This document shows, piece after piece, positions 1-5,503 of a stretch of DNA of 5,567 nucleotides (its first letter is position 1; every line of letters begins with the position of its first letter). Below the pieces are notes generated by a model, which was not told the origin of the DNA, ran no database searches, and worked only from the letters and a program-made list of their open reading frames with translations. Source of the DNA: Microcaldota archaeon (GTDB lineage: Archaea > Micrarchaeota > Micrarchaeia > Anstonellales > VGKX01). The stretch lies in NCBI GenBank assembly GCA_021823945.1, contig JAKALW010000090.1, forward strand, positions 1 to 5,567. Direction: 5' to 3'. The position numbers and the translations under genes were made by a program.

Positions 1-494
1 GCGTTTGTGATTGCGTATATCTGGGCGACGACAAGATGGATGGCAAATAGCCGCAGCACAGGCTCCAAGGGCGGGTTTTGGAAATACGCGGCTATCTGGT
101 GCGCGAAGACAAAGAATATTATAGAGCCTATCACGCCGAACAATGTCCCGAAAATGACAGTGATGGTGGCAATCCTTTGCGCGTCCTCGCGCTCGTTTTT
201 GCCAAGGTGGTACGGGACATACCTGATTACCGACTGTGTGAGCCCCAAATCGGAGAAAATCCCGACTATGCCCATTATGCCCATGCCGAAATAGAACAGG
301 CCGACGTCGCTTTGGGTCGCCATCCTGGCTATGAGGACTGTGTATACAAAGCCGGAGAGCTTGACAAGTATGTTTGATATGTTGGACCAGATGGCGCCTT
401 TTGCCATTACTGCAGTTTCCTCGTCAAGTTCCATCAATTCACTCACACGGTCGACCAAAGCCTGCGGGTTTTTATCGCAGGCAATGTCTTGCAT
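1..494 (-). CDS. Polysaccharide flippase (Wzx/MATE-like), N-terminal part
   Basis: The reading frame stays open for 164 codons from ATG at 494 to the left edge, so the C-terminal part is missing. After a polar stretch of about 30 residues comes AKGAIWSNISN (31-41), then alternating hydrophobic segments at about 37-58, 66-90, 108-130 and 147 onward. The text LIARMATQSDVGLFYFG and SDLGLTQSVIRYVPYHLG is typical of the polysaccharide transporter/MOP flippase superfamily, which moves lipid-linked oligosaccharides across the cytoplasmic membrane. An in-frame stop at 557-555 lies upstream and no other ATG lies between, so ATG 494 is the first plausible start. No clear Shine-Dalgarno site precedes it. 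Met30 is an alternative start. The gene is divergent from the phosphohexomutase, and its neighbours make sugar nucleotides, which fits glycan export. The family call is firm; the substrate is unknown. Confidence 0.88.
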   Translation of the reverse strand, partial: MQDIACDKNPQALVDRVSELMELDEETAVMAKGAIWSNISNILVKLSGFVYTVLIARMATQSDVGLFYFGMGIMGIVGIFSDLGLTQSVIRYVPYHLGKNEREDAQRIATITVIFGTLFGVIGSIIFFVFAHQIAAYFQNPPLEPVLRLFAIHLVVAQIYAITN

Positions 495-681
495 TTTAAC
501 ACACTGGCGGGTTATGCCCCCGAATTGCTTGTCTGGGGCCGCCGCGCCGTGTGGCTATCTTTTGCCATTCCGTTATTTCTTGCGCCCGCGTATCATCGGG
601 GCCAATCTTCCCATGCGCCAATATATGAGTTTATGTAAAAGCCTTTAATTGCTTATCATGGCATAGATATGCGGGTATTAT
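495..681. promoter_or_regulatory. Divergent intergenic region with candidate promoters
   Basis: This 187-base gap separates the minus-strand flippase from the plus-strand mutase, so it should hold both promoters. The sequence turns AT-rich from about 620. TTTATGTAAA at 630-639 is nearly self-complementary and TATA-like in both directions. On the plus strand it would place a transcript start near 661, about 20 bases before the mutase ATG. On the minus strand it would place one near 610. GCATA-GA-TATGC at 661-672 is a perfect 5-bp inverted repeat lying where the plus-strand start would be, so it could be an operator or the top of a short leader. No strong Shine-Dalgarno site precedes ATG 682. 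All of this is inference from sequence pattern alone. Confidence 0.35.
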
Positions 682-2070
682 ATGGCAATAAGTTTCGGCA
701 CAAACGGAGTTCGCGGCTTGTTTGGAACCCTGGGTCCGCTCGAGGCTGTCATGCTTGGCAGGGCTTTTGGCTCTTATGTGCGCTCAAAGCGCGCCAAAAA
801 ACCTGGCCAGAAATGCAGGATAGCCATAGCCCGGGACCACAGGCTTACAGGCCCCGCCCTCCACGCGGCGTGCGTTTCTGGCATGCTCTCCTCGGGCGTT
901 GACGTAATCGACCTGGGCATGTGCTCGTCCCCCACCGCGGAAATCATGGTGCACAGGCTCGGCGCGGACGGCGCCGTCATAGTCACTGCGTCGCACAACC
1001 CGCCTGAATGGAACGCGCTGAAATTCGTCGACTGGGACGGGATTGCGATATCGCACGAGCGCGGCATGGAAATCATGAAATACCCGCAAGCCGCGGAACC
1101 TGACATCCAAAACATAGGCAGGGTTTTTGAGAACCGCGACGCCTCGGAAATCCACAAGGAAATTGTCCTAACAAACGTCGACAGGCAGGCATTCTCGAAA
1201 AAGCGCCTGAAAGTTGTCTTGGACCTGGCAAACGGCACTGCGTCGCTTGTGGCGCCTTATGTTTTTTCCGAACTTGGATGCCAGGTTATTACGCTCAATT
1301 CGCACATAGACGGGCATTTCCCAGGCAGGCTGTCCGAGCCTGTAGAGGCGAACCTGGCTGACCTGAAGGCGGCGGTGGTTTCCACAGGCGCGGATTTGGG
1401 CGTGGCATTTGACGGGGATTCTGACAGGGTAATCTTCATCGACGAAAAGGGCAGGTGGATTGTGGGCGACAAGGGTCTTGCAATCTCGCTTAGAATCGCG
1501 CTTGATTTGCAAAAAACAGGGAATTCCAAAAACAAACCCCAAAAAGTATTTACCACTGTCGCAACGAGCAGGGTTTTCGAGGATGTGGCGAAATCCGCGG
1601 GCCTGGAATGCGTTTACACGCGCGTGGGCGCGCCTTACCTTTCCGAGGAAATGCATGCTGCCGGCGCTTTTTTTGGCGGCGAGGAAGTGGGCGGCATTGT
1701 CTGGCCCGAAGTCTCGCTTGCGAAGGACGGCTTCCTGGCGGCGGCTAAAATCGCCCAGGCTGTGTGCTCAAAGCCATTGTCGCAGTATCTTGACGAGCTA
1801 CCTGCATATTTCAATTCCAAGACAAAAGTCGCTGCTGATGCAAAGCAGAAAAGCAAGGCGCTTGAATCCATGAAGCGCATTGCCGCGGCGGGCGCGAAAA
1901 GGACTACCATTGACGGCGTCAGGCTGGATTTTCCTGACAAGTCATGGGTGATTGTGCGCGCGTCGGGCACAGAGAACTACCTCAGGATTTTCGCAGAGGC
2001 AAAGACCGCGCCTGCGGCAAAAAAGCTCATGGCTGAATATGAGCAGATGATAAAAAAAGAAATTTCATGA
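682..2070 (+). CDS. glmM: Phosphoglucosamine mutase / phosphomannomutase family (archaeal type)
   Basis: A 462-residue protein of normal length for the alpha-D-phosphohexomutase superfamily, which interconverts hexose- or hexosamine-6-phosphate and the 1-phosphate in the cytoplasm. All four active-site regions are visible. TASHNPPEWN (102-111) contains the phosphorylated serine Ser104. DGDSDR (244-249) is the Mg2+ loop, with Asp244, Asp246 and Asp248. GGEEVGG (332-338) is the sugar-specificity loop. RASGTEN (426-432) is the phosphate-binding loop, with Asn in place of the usual Pro. FGTNGVRG begins at residue 5, which fixes the start at ATG 682. The GGEExGG form followed by WPE resembles archaeal GlmM/PMM proteins (GGEENGG..FPE). 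The neighbouring 2-epimerase favours GlcN-1-P production, but phosphomannomutase activity cannot be excluded. The gene probably has its own promoter and is followed by a 129-base gap. Confidence 0.9.
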   Translation: MAISFGTNGVRGLFGTLGPLEAVMLGRAFGSYVRSKRAKKPGQKCRIAIARDHRLTGPALHAACVSGMLSSGVDVIDLGMCSSPTAEIMVHRLGADGAVIVTASHNPPEWNALKFVDWDGIAISHERGMEIMKYPQAAEPDIQNIGRVFENRDASEIHKEIVLTNVDRQAFSKKRLKVVLDLANGTASLVAPYVFSELGCQVITLNSHIDGHFPGRLSEPVEANLADLKAAVVSTGADLGVAFDGDSDRVIFIDEKGRWIVGDKGLAISLRIALDLQKTGNSKNKPQKVFTTVATSRVFEDVAKSAGLECVYTRVGAPYLSEEMHAAGAFFGGEEVGGIVWPEVSLAKDGFLAAAKIAQAVCSKPLSQYLDELPAYFNSKTKVAADAKQKSKALESMKRIAAAGAKRTTIDGVRLDFPDKSWVIVRASGTENYLRIFAEAKTAPAAKKLMAEYEQMIKKEIS

Positions 2071-2199
2071 GTTTGTCTGGATTATAATTTAATCTAATCT
2101 ATTGGATGTGCTTTGCCCCCTGGTTGAATTTGATTTGAATATGATTCTCTTTGTTTTGGGGCTGTCTTTGCCCTTTGCATGTTGTGTTGGTGTTTCGAA
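2071..2199 (+). promoter_or_regulatory. T-rich spacer: mutase 3' end and candidate epimerase promoter
   Basis: The 129-base spacer contains the AT-only stretch ATTATAATTTAAT at 2081-2093, followed by a TAATC repeat at 2090-2099. This is TATA-like and would place a transcript start near 2110. A second weaker candidate, TTTGAATAT, lies around 2134-2142. T-rich runs at 2147-2157 could end the mutase transcript. GGTG at 2189-2192, seven bases before ATG 2200, is a partial Shine-Dalgarno match. No convincing hairpin terminator is visible, so read-through from the mutase gene remains possible. Confidence 0.3.
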
Positions 2200-3348
2200 A
2201 TGAAAATAATTCACGCATTCGGTTCGCGCGCTTGCGCGATAAAAATGGCGCCCATTGTCAAGGAGGGCATGAAGAGGGGCCACGAGAACGTCATTGTCTG
2301 GTCAGGCCAGCACTATGACGACAACCTCTATCATGACCTGTTTGCGGACCTTGAAATCCCGCTCCCAAACTATGACATCAAGGCGAGGGGGAGCGCGCTT
2401 GAAATGGGCGCGGCAATCATGACCGGCATGGAAAAAATCCTCGCAAAGGAGAAGCCCGACATTGTCCTGACGCACGGCGACACATACACCGCCCTGTTCT
2501 TCTCTCTTGCAAGCGCTGTCTCGCTTGTCCCCGTTGGCCACGTGGAGGCCGGCCTGCGCACATATTCCTGGGAGCCTTTCCCGGAGCAGATTTGCACGAA
2601 GACGGCCGACGCGTGCTCGTCCATTTTCTTTGCAGCCACGGAGAAGAACAAAAAGGACCTTCTGGCGGAGCATGTGCCCGAAGAGAGGCTTTTCGTTGTC
2701 GGGAACTCAGTTGTGGACGCTGCTTTGGACTTCGCCGCGATGGCCCGCAGGAAAAGCACCATACTTGACAGGTTCGGCGGCAAGCTGCGCTCAAAGCCGC
2801 TTGTATTCTGGTCAGTCCACAGGAAGGAAAACATGCTTTCCGAGGAGAGGATGAGGGGCATATTCGACTCGCTTTTGGAAATGAAGAATGCAACTGTTTT
2901 CTGCTCTGTCCTCCCGTCCACGCAGAAAGTCGCGGAAAAATACGGTTATATCGAGAAAATCAGGAAGGCGCCGCACATAATCTGGGAGCCGTGCCTGCCG
3001 AAATATTCTGATGCGATGAGGATAATCATCGAGTCCGACCTGGTGCTCACAGACTCCGGCGGATTGCAGGAGGAGACTTCGTCATTGCACGTTCCGTGCC
3101 TGACCTTGCGCTACGTCACCGACAGGCCCGAATCAGTCGCGTCGGGGGGCAACAAGGTCGTCGGGTGCAGGAAAGAGGACATACTTGCGGAAGTGAATAA
3201 AATACTTGGAAGCCCGGCAGAGTCCAAGCGGATGAAAGCCGCCAAAAACCCGTATGGCGACGGGAAAACCAGCGCCCGCATAATCGACATAATCGAGAAG
3301 TTCAAGGGAAGGATGCCCAGGTGGGAGAGCAAAGTCGTGGAGCAGTAA
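2200..3348 (+). CDS. wecB: UDP-N-acetylglucosamine 2-epimerase (non-hydrolysing), motif-variant
   Basis: A 382-residue protein, close to the roughly 370 usual for the family, which interconverts UDP-GlcNAc and UDP-ManNAc in the cytoplasm with a GT-B fold. Landmarks, in order: Arg10 and Lys15 of the N-terminal nucleotide motif; GQHYDDN (36-42); THGDTYTA with Asp94; GHVEAGLRT with Glu116; PEQ with Glu129; VHRKEN with His207; LTDSGGLQEE (283-292); RPE (309-311); and the C-terminal NPYGDG (350-355). Asp94, Glu116, Glu129 and His207 align with the catalytic-site residues Asp95, Glu117, Glu131 and His213 of E. coli WecB. The hallmark GTRPE reads GSRAC and PEExNR reads PEQICT. I chose ATG 2200 because MKIIHAFGSR matches the family start; an in-frame ATG at 2179 would add MLCWCFE. 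A related 2-epimerase such as one acting on UDP-diacetamido sugars is the main alternative. Confidence 0.87.
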   Translation: MKIIHAFGSRACAIKMAPIVKEGMKRGHENVIVWSGQHYDDNLYHDLFADLEIPLPNYDIKARGSALEMGAAIMTGMEKILAKEKPDIVLTHGDTYTALFFSLASAVSLVPVGHVEAGLRTYSWEPFPEQICTKTADACSSIFFAATEKNKKDLLAEHVPEERLFVVGNSVVDAALDFAAMARRKSTILDRFGGKLRSKPLVFWSVHRKENMLSEERMRGIFDSLLEMKNATVFCSVLPSTQKVAEKYGYIEKIRKAPHIIWEPCLPKYSDAMRIIIESDLVLTDSGGLQEETSSLHVPCLTLRYVTDRPESVASGGNKVVGCRKEDILAEVNKILGSPAESKRMKAAKNPYGDGKTSARIIDIIEKFKGRMPRWESKVVEQ

Positions 3349-3359
3349 AAGCATTCCCT

Positions 3360-3427
3360 CCTTGCCATTTCAGCCATGGATTCAATGTCCCGTTGGCAGG
3401 GCATGCTCCTCTTTTTATTTTTATTTA
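3360..3427 (+). terminator. Probable terminator after the epimerase gene
   Basis: Twelve bases past the epimerase stop, CCTTGCCA (3360-3367) can pair with TGGCAGGG (3394-3401), eight pairs with one G-U, across a 26-base loop. Ten bases later comes the T-rich stretch 3411-3427 (two runs of five T and one of three, split by single A). T-rich tracts alone terminate archaeal RNA polymerase, so the tract is the stronger part of this call. The long-loop hairpin may be incidental. Confidence 0.5.
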
Positions 3428-3430
3428 TCT

Positions 3431-3461
3431 ATATGTAAATTTGGAATATTGATTTACATAT
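3431..3461. repeat. Perfect 10-bp inverted repeat, operator-like
   Basis: ATATGTAAAT at 3431-3440 is the exact reverse complement of ATTTACATAT at 3452-3461, with an 11-base AT-rich spacer. The arm centres are 21 bp apart, about two helical turns, which suits a dimeric DNA-binding protein on one face of the helix. It lies about 140 bases upstream of the nucleotidyltransferase start and just after the epimerase terminator. It could also act as a TATA element: the octamer TATGTAAA also occurs at 632-639 in the divergent promoter region. Confidence 0.5.
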
Positions 3462-3462
3462 T

Positions 3463-3491
3463 TGAAAAAATTGCATTTATCAATTTTTTCA
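3463..3491. repeat. Perfect 11-bp inverted repeat with 7-base loop
   Basis: TGAAAAAATTG (3463-3473) and CAATTTTTTCA (3481-3491) are exact reverse complements around the loop CATTTAT. It starts one base after the previous inverted repeat ends. As RNA it would be a weak A-U-rich stem; as DNA it is a symmetric site with bent A-tract arms. The right arm ends in a six-T run, so it could also be a second terminator for the epimerase transcript. Confidence 0.5.
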
Positions 3492-3510
3492 TTCAATATT
3501 CCCAAGTGGG

Positions 3511-3568
3511 ATTCCGGTGCTGGCTGTTTTATTGCATTCTCATGCAATCTTAGCGCGCAATCCGGAAT
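3511..3568 (+). promoter_or_regulatory. Nested inverted repeats in the nucleotidyltransferase leader
   Basis: An outer pair, ATTCCGG (3511-3517) with CCGGAAT (3562-3568), encloses an inner hairpin ATTGCAT (3531-3537) / ATGCAAT (3542-3548) with loop TCTC. Between them GCT (3519-3521) could pair with AGC (3552-3554). The block ends 21 bases before the Shine-Dalgarno site of the next gene, so if transcribed it would form a structured 5' leader. It matches no riboswitch class I recognise. It may equally be a protein-binding site. Confidence 0.35.
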
Positions 3569-3589
3569 TTGATTCGGTTATTTCCTATT

Positions 3590-3595
3590 GGTGAT
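3590..3595 (+). promoter_or_regulatory. Shine-Dalgarno site supporting the TTG start
   Basis: GGTGAT is fully complementary to the ATCACC near the 3' end of 16S rRNA and lies three bases before TTG 3599. It decides the start: translation from TTG gives MTRAFVLCGGKGTRL, the normal family N-terminus, whereas the in-frame ATG at 3569 adds ten residues with no homology-like pattern and no such site. Confidence 0.6.
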
Positions 3596-3598
3596 TTA

Positions 3599-4321
3599 TT
3601 GACACGCGCGTTCGTACTTTGTGGCGGCAAGGGGACAAGGCTTAGGCCTTACACATACAACATCCCAAAGCCGATGCTTCCCCTGGGCTCAAAGCCGCTT
3701 TTGGAGTTTGTCATAGACAACCTCAAGGCGAATGGCATAACGGACATTGTTATCACGGTCGGGTACCTCAAGGAGCAGATAATCAATTACTTTGGCGACG
3801 GCTCGCGCTTTGGCGTGGAAATCACCTATTCCGAGGAAACGGAGGAGCTGAACACCGCAGGTTCAATCTTCCCGAAGAAATCACTTGTGAAGGGCACGTT
3901 CGTGGTCGTCATGGGCGACCACCTTACCTGCGTGAACCTTAAGCGCATGATGGAGGTTCACAAGAAGAGCGGGAACATAGCCACAATCGGGCTCAAAAGG
4001 CAGGGCGTGCCGCTCGAGTACGGCGTGGCGCAGGTCGAGGCGGGCTGCGTGAAGGAGTTCCAGGAAAAGCCCATACTCTCAAACATGATAAACGCCGGAG
4101 TTTACGTGTTCGAGCCGGAAATCTTCGATTACATAAAGCCAAAGACGGACTTTGCCAAGGATGTTTTCCCGCTCGTAATGAAAAGCGGCAGGAGAATAAC
4201 CGCGCACGTGTTCGACGAGTTCTGGATGGACATCGGCCGGATGGCCGATTACGAGAAAATCAGCGAGCTCATATCTATAATCGAGATGGTGAACGGGTTC
4301 AAGCCCGCAAGGGAGCAGTAG
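3599..4321 (+). CDS. Sugar-phosphate nucleotidyltransferase, single domain
   Basis: A 240-residue NTP-transferase that would join an NTP and a sugar-1-phosphate to give an NDP-sugar and pyrophosphate. With TTG 3599 as start, GGKGTRLRP (9-17) followed by PKPMLPLG (23-30) is the nucleotide-binding signature with Lys24. LNTAG (84-88) corresponds to the family LGTAG segment. MGD (105-107) supplies the metal-binding Asp107. YGVAQVE, FQEKP (154-158), INAGVYVFEP (164-173) and FWMDIG (208-213, with Asp211) complete the fold. There is no C-terminal left-handed beta-helix, so it is not a bifunctional GlmU-type enzyme with acetyltransferase. Whether it uses GlcNAc-1-P/UTP, Glc-1-P/UTP or dTTP, or Man-1-P/GTP cannot be told from sequence alone; the adjacent 2-epimerase makes UDP-GlcNAc a reasonable guess. 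It is probably co-transcribed with the next gene, 26 bases downstream. The in-frame ATG 3569 is the alternative start. Confidence 0.88.
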   Translation: MTRAFVLCGGKGTRLRPYTYNIPKPMLPLGSKPLLEFVIDNLKANGITDIVITVGYLKEQIINYFGDGSRFGVEITYSEETEELNTAGSIFPKKSLVKGTFVVVMGDHLTCVNLKRMMEVHKKSGNIATIGLKRQGVPLEYGVAQVEAGCVKEFQEKPILSNMINAGVYVFEPEIFDYIKPKTDFAKDVFPLVMKSGRRITAHVFDEFWMDIGRMADYEKISELISIIEMVNGFKPAREQ

Positions 4322-4335
4322 AAAATAACGCTTTA

Positions 4336-4340
4336 GAGGT
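4336..4340 (+). promoter_or_regulatory. Shine-Dalgarno site of the deoxyhypusine-synthase-like gene
   Basis: GAGGT, continuing as GAGGTAAT, matches the archaeal consensus GAGGTGAT with one difference and ends seven bases before ATG 4348. It lies in the short gap after the nucleotidyltransferase stop, supporting translation from a shared transcript. Confidence 0.6.
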
Positions 4341-4347
4341 AATTTGC

Positions 4348-5373
4348 ATGGCCACGAAAAAAGACTTGTTGAAAGATGAAATCGAGCACGTGGACGTCAA
4401 ATCGTTCGACGCCACCCCCATCATAAACGCCATGGACAAGATGTCCTTCACGGCAAGGGACACTGCCCGCGCCGCGAAAATCTTCGACATGATGATCGGC
4501 GAAAAGGAAGGCGCCGTGTTCCTTGCCCTTGCCGGCTCAACAAGCGCGGGCGGGTGCATGCAGATTTACGTCGACATGGTCAAAAACAACATGATTGACG
4601 GCATAATCGCCACAGGTGCAAGCATCGTGGACATGGACTTTTTCGAGGCATTGGGCTTCAAGCACTACAGGGGCAGCCAATATGTGGACGACAACCAGCT
4701 TAGGGGCCTCTACGTAGACAGGATTTACGACACTTTCATTGACGAGGAGCAGCTCCAGAACTGCGACCAGACAATCGAGAAGATAGCCGACTCGCTTGAA
4801 CCGCGCCCCTACTCCTCCCGCGAATTCATAAGGGAGATGGGCAAATACCTTGTCAAGCACTCAAAGAAAAAGGACTCGCTTGTCCAGGCGGCATACGAAC
4901 ACAATGTGCCGATTTTCTGCCCCGCGTTCTCAGACTCAAGCGCCGGCTTTGGGCTTGTATTGCACCAGCACAAGCACCCTGACAGGCACATGTCAATCGA
5001 CTCGGTGAAGGACTTCAGGGAACTCACTTACATCAAGATGAACTCGCCAACGTCCGGCCTGTTCATGATTGGCGGCGGAGTGCCGAAAAACTTCATCCAG
5101 GACACTGTAGTCTGCGCCGAGATACTCGGAAAGGAAGTGCCAATGCACAAGTACGCTGTCCAAATCACAGTGGCGGACGTGCGCGACGGGGCTTGCTCAA
5201 GCTCCACATTGAAGGAAGCGTCTTCATGGGGCAAGGTCGACACGACATACGAGCAGATGGTCTATGCAGAGGCGACTTCAGTCCTGCCTTTGATAGCAAG
5301 CTATGTCTACCACTCGGGCAAGTGGAAAACCAGGAAAAAGCACGAGTTCACGAAGATGTTCGACAAGAAGTGA
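4348..5373 (+). CDS. Deoxyhypusine synthase family protein (DHS-like)
   Basis: A 341-residue protein of the deoxyhypusine synthase (DHS) fold. Classical DHS uses NAD and spermidine to put a 4-aminobutyl group on a lysine of translation factor aIF5A/eIF5A; relatives include homospermidine synthases and DHS-like proteins of unknown role. Visible family segments are FDATPIINAMDKMSF (20-34), LALAGSTSAGG (59-69), DGIIATGASIVD (84-95), PIFCPAFSDSSAG (188-200), IGGGVPKNF (241-249) and SSTLKEASSWGKV (285-297). SWGK holds Lys296, equivalent to the catalytic Lys329 of human DHS, with Trp294 and Glu290 matching Trp327 and Glu323. By hand alignment the human spermidine-site residues Asp243, His288 and Asp316 become Phe201, Asn248 and Cys283. 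The family is therefore clear, but classical DHS activity is not. A good Shine-Dalgarno site supports ATG 4348. It sits 26 bases behind the nucleotidyltransferase in a likely operon. Confidence 0.87.
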   Translation: MATKKDLLKDEIEHVDVKSFDATPIINAMDKMSFTARDTARAAKIFDMMIGEKEGAVFLALAGSTSAGGCMQIYVDMVKNNMIDGIIATGASIVDMDFFEALGFKHYRGSQYVDDNQLRGLYVDRIYDTFIDEEQLQNCDQTIEKIADSLEPRPYSSREFIREMGKYLVKHSKKKDSLVQAAYEHNVPIFCPAFSDSSAGFGLVLHQHKHPDRHMSIDSVKDFRELTYIKMNSPTSGLFMIGGGVPKNFIQDTVVCAEILGKEVPMHKYAVQITVADVRDGACSSSTLKEASSWGKVDTTYEQMVYAEATSVLPLIASYVYHSGKWKTRKKHEFTKMFDKK

Positions 5374-5399
5374 GCCTGAGATGCAAGAAACAGCAAGTT

Positions 5400-5453
5400 A
5401 GGGCTTGAGAGCCCTCCCTTTCCTTATTCTTTAGTTACTATTTTCCTTCTTTA
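5400..5453 (+). terminator. Terminator after the DHS-like gene
   Basis: AGGGCT (5400-5405) and AGCCCT (5410-5415) form a perfect 6-bp stem with loop TGAG. A long pyrimidine-rich tract with several T runs follows, to about 5453. It begins 27 bases past the stop codon. The T-rich tract is the element expected to stop archaeal RNA polymerase; the stem may help. Confidence 0.6.
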
Positions 5454-5461
5454 ACATAGGA

Positions 5462-5503
5462 GCGCGCTAATACTCCGCCCTTTAGGGTGGGGATACAGCG
5501 CGC
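5462..5503 (+). repeat. Two-storey stem-loop, IS200/IS605-end-like
   Basis: GCGCGC (5462-5467) pairs with GCGCGC (5498-5503). Inside, a symmetric 5/5 internal loop (TAATA / ATACA) leads to an 8-pair stem, CTCCGCCC (5473-5480) with GGGTGGGG (5485-5492), closed by a TTTA loop. Two of the inner pairs are G-T/T-G wobbles that hold only on the plus strand, hinting that plus-strand RNA or single-stranded DNA is the folded form. The CCGCCCTTTAGGGTGGGG core closely resembles the imperfect palindromes at the ends of IS200/IS605-family elements. It may instead be a small structured RNA or part of the termination region. Confidence 0.5.

Noticed and set aside
7..648. Overlapping plus-strand open frames across the left end
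   Set aside because: They lie opposite the flippase reading frame, whose translation has clear membrane segments and family text; the plus-strand products show no family pattern.
774..1970. Several minus-strand frames of 99-162 codons inside the mutase gene
   Set aside because: They are shadows of G/C-ending codons; the plus frame contains all four phosphohexomutase motifs.
2179..2199. Upstream ATG for the epimerase adding MLCWCFE
   Set aside because: The added residues do not fit the family, and MKIIHAFGSR from ATG 2200 matches the standard N-terminus with a partial Shine-Dalgarno site before it.
2302..2921. Overlapping minus-strand frames of up to 183 codons inside the epimerase gene
   Set aside because: The products are rich in Ser/Arg/Pro with no recognisable motif, while the plus frame is a full-length epimerase.
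3501..3510. CCCA-AG-TGGG mini-palindrome
   Set aside because: Four-base arms with a two-base gap are expected by chance and do not extend.
3362..3553. 63-codon plus-strand frame in the intergenic gap
   Set aside because: It runs through the T-rich terminator and the inverted repeats; its Phe/Ile-rich product reflects base composition, and it has no Shine-Dalgarno site.
5193..5408. 71-codon plus-strand frame overlapping the end of the DHS-like gene
   Set aside because: It is out of frame with the conserved SWGK region and extends into the terminator hairpin.
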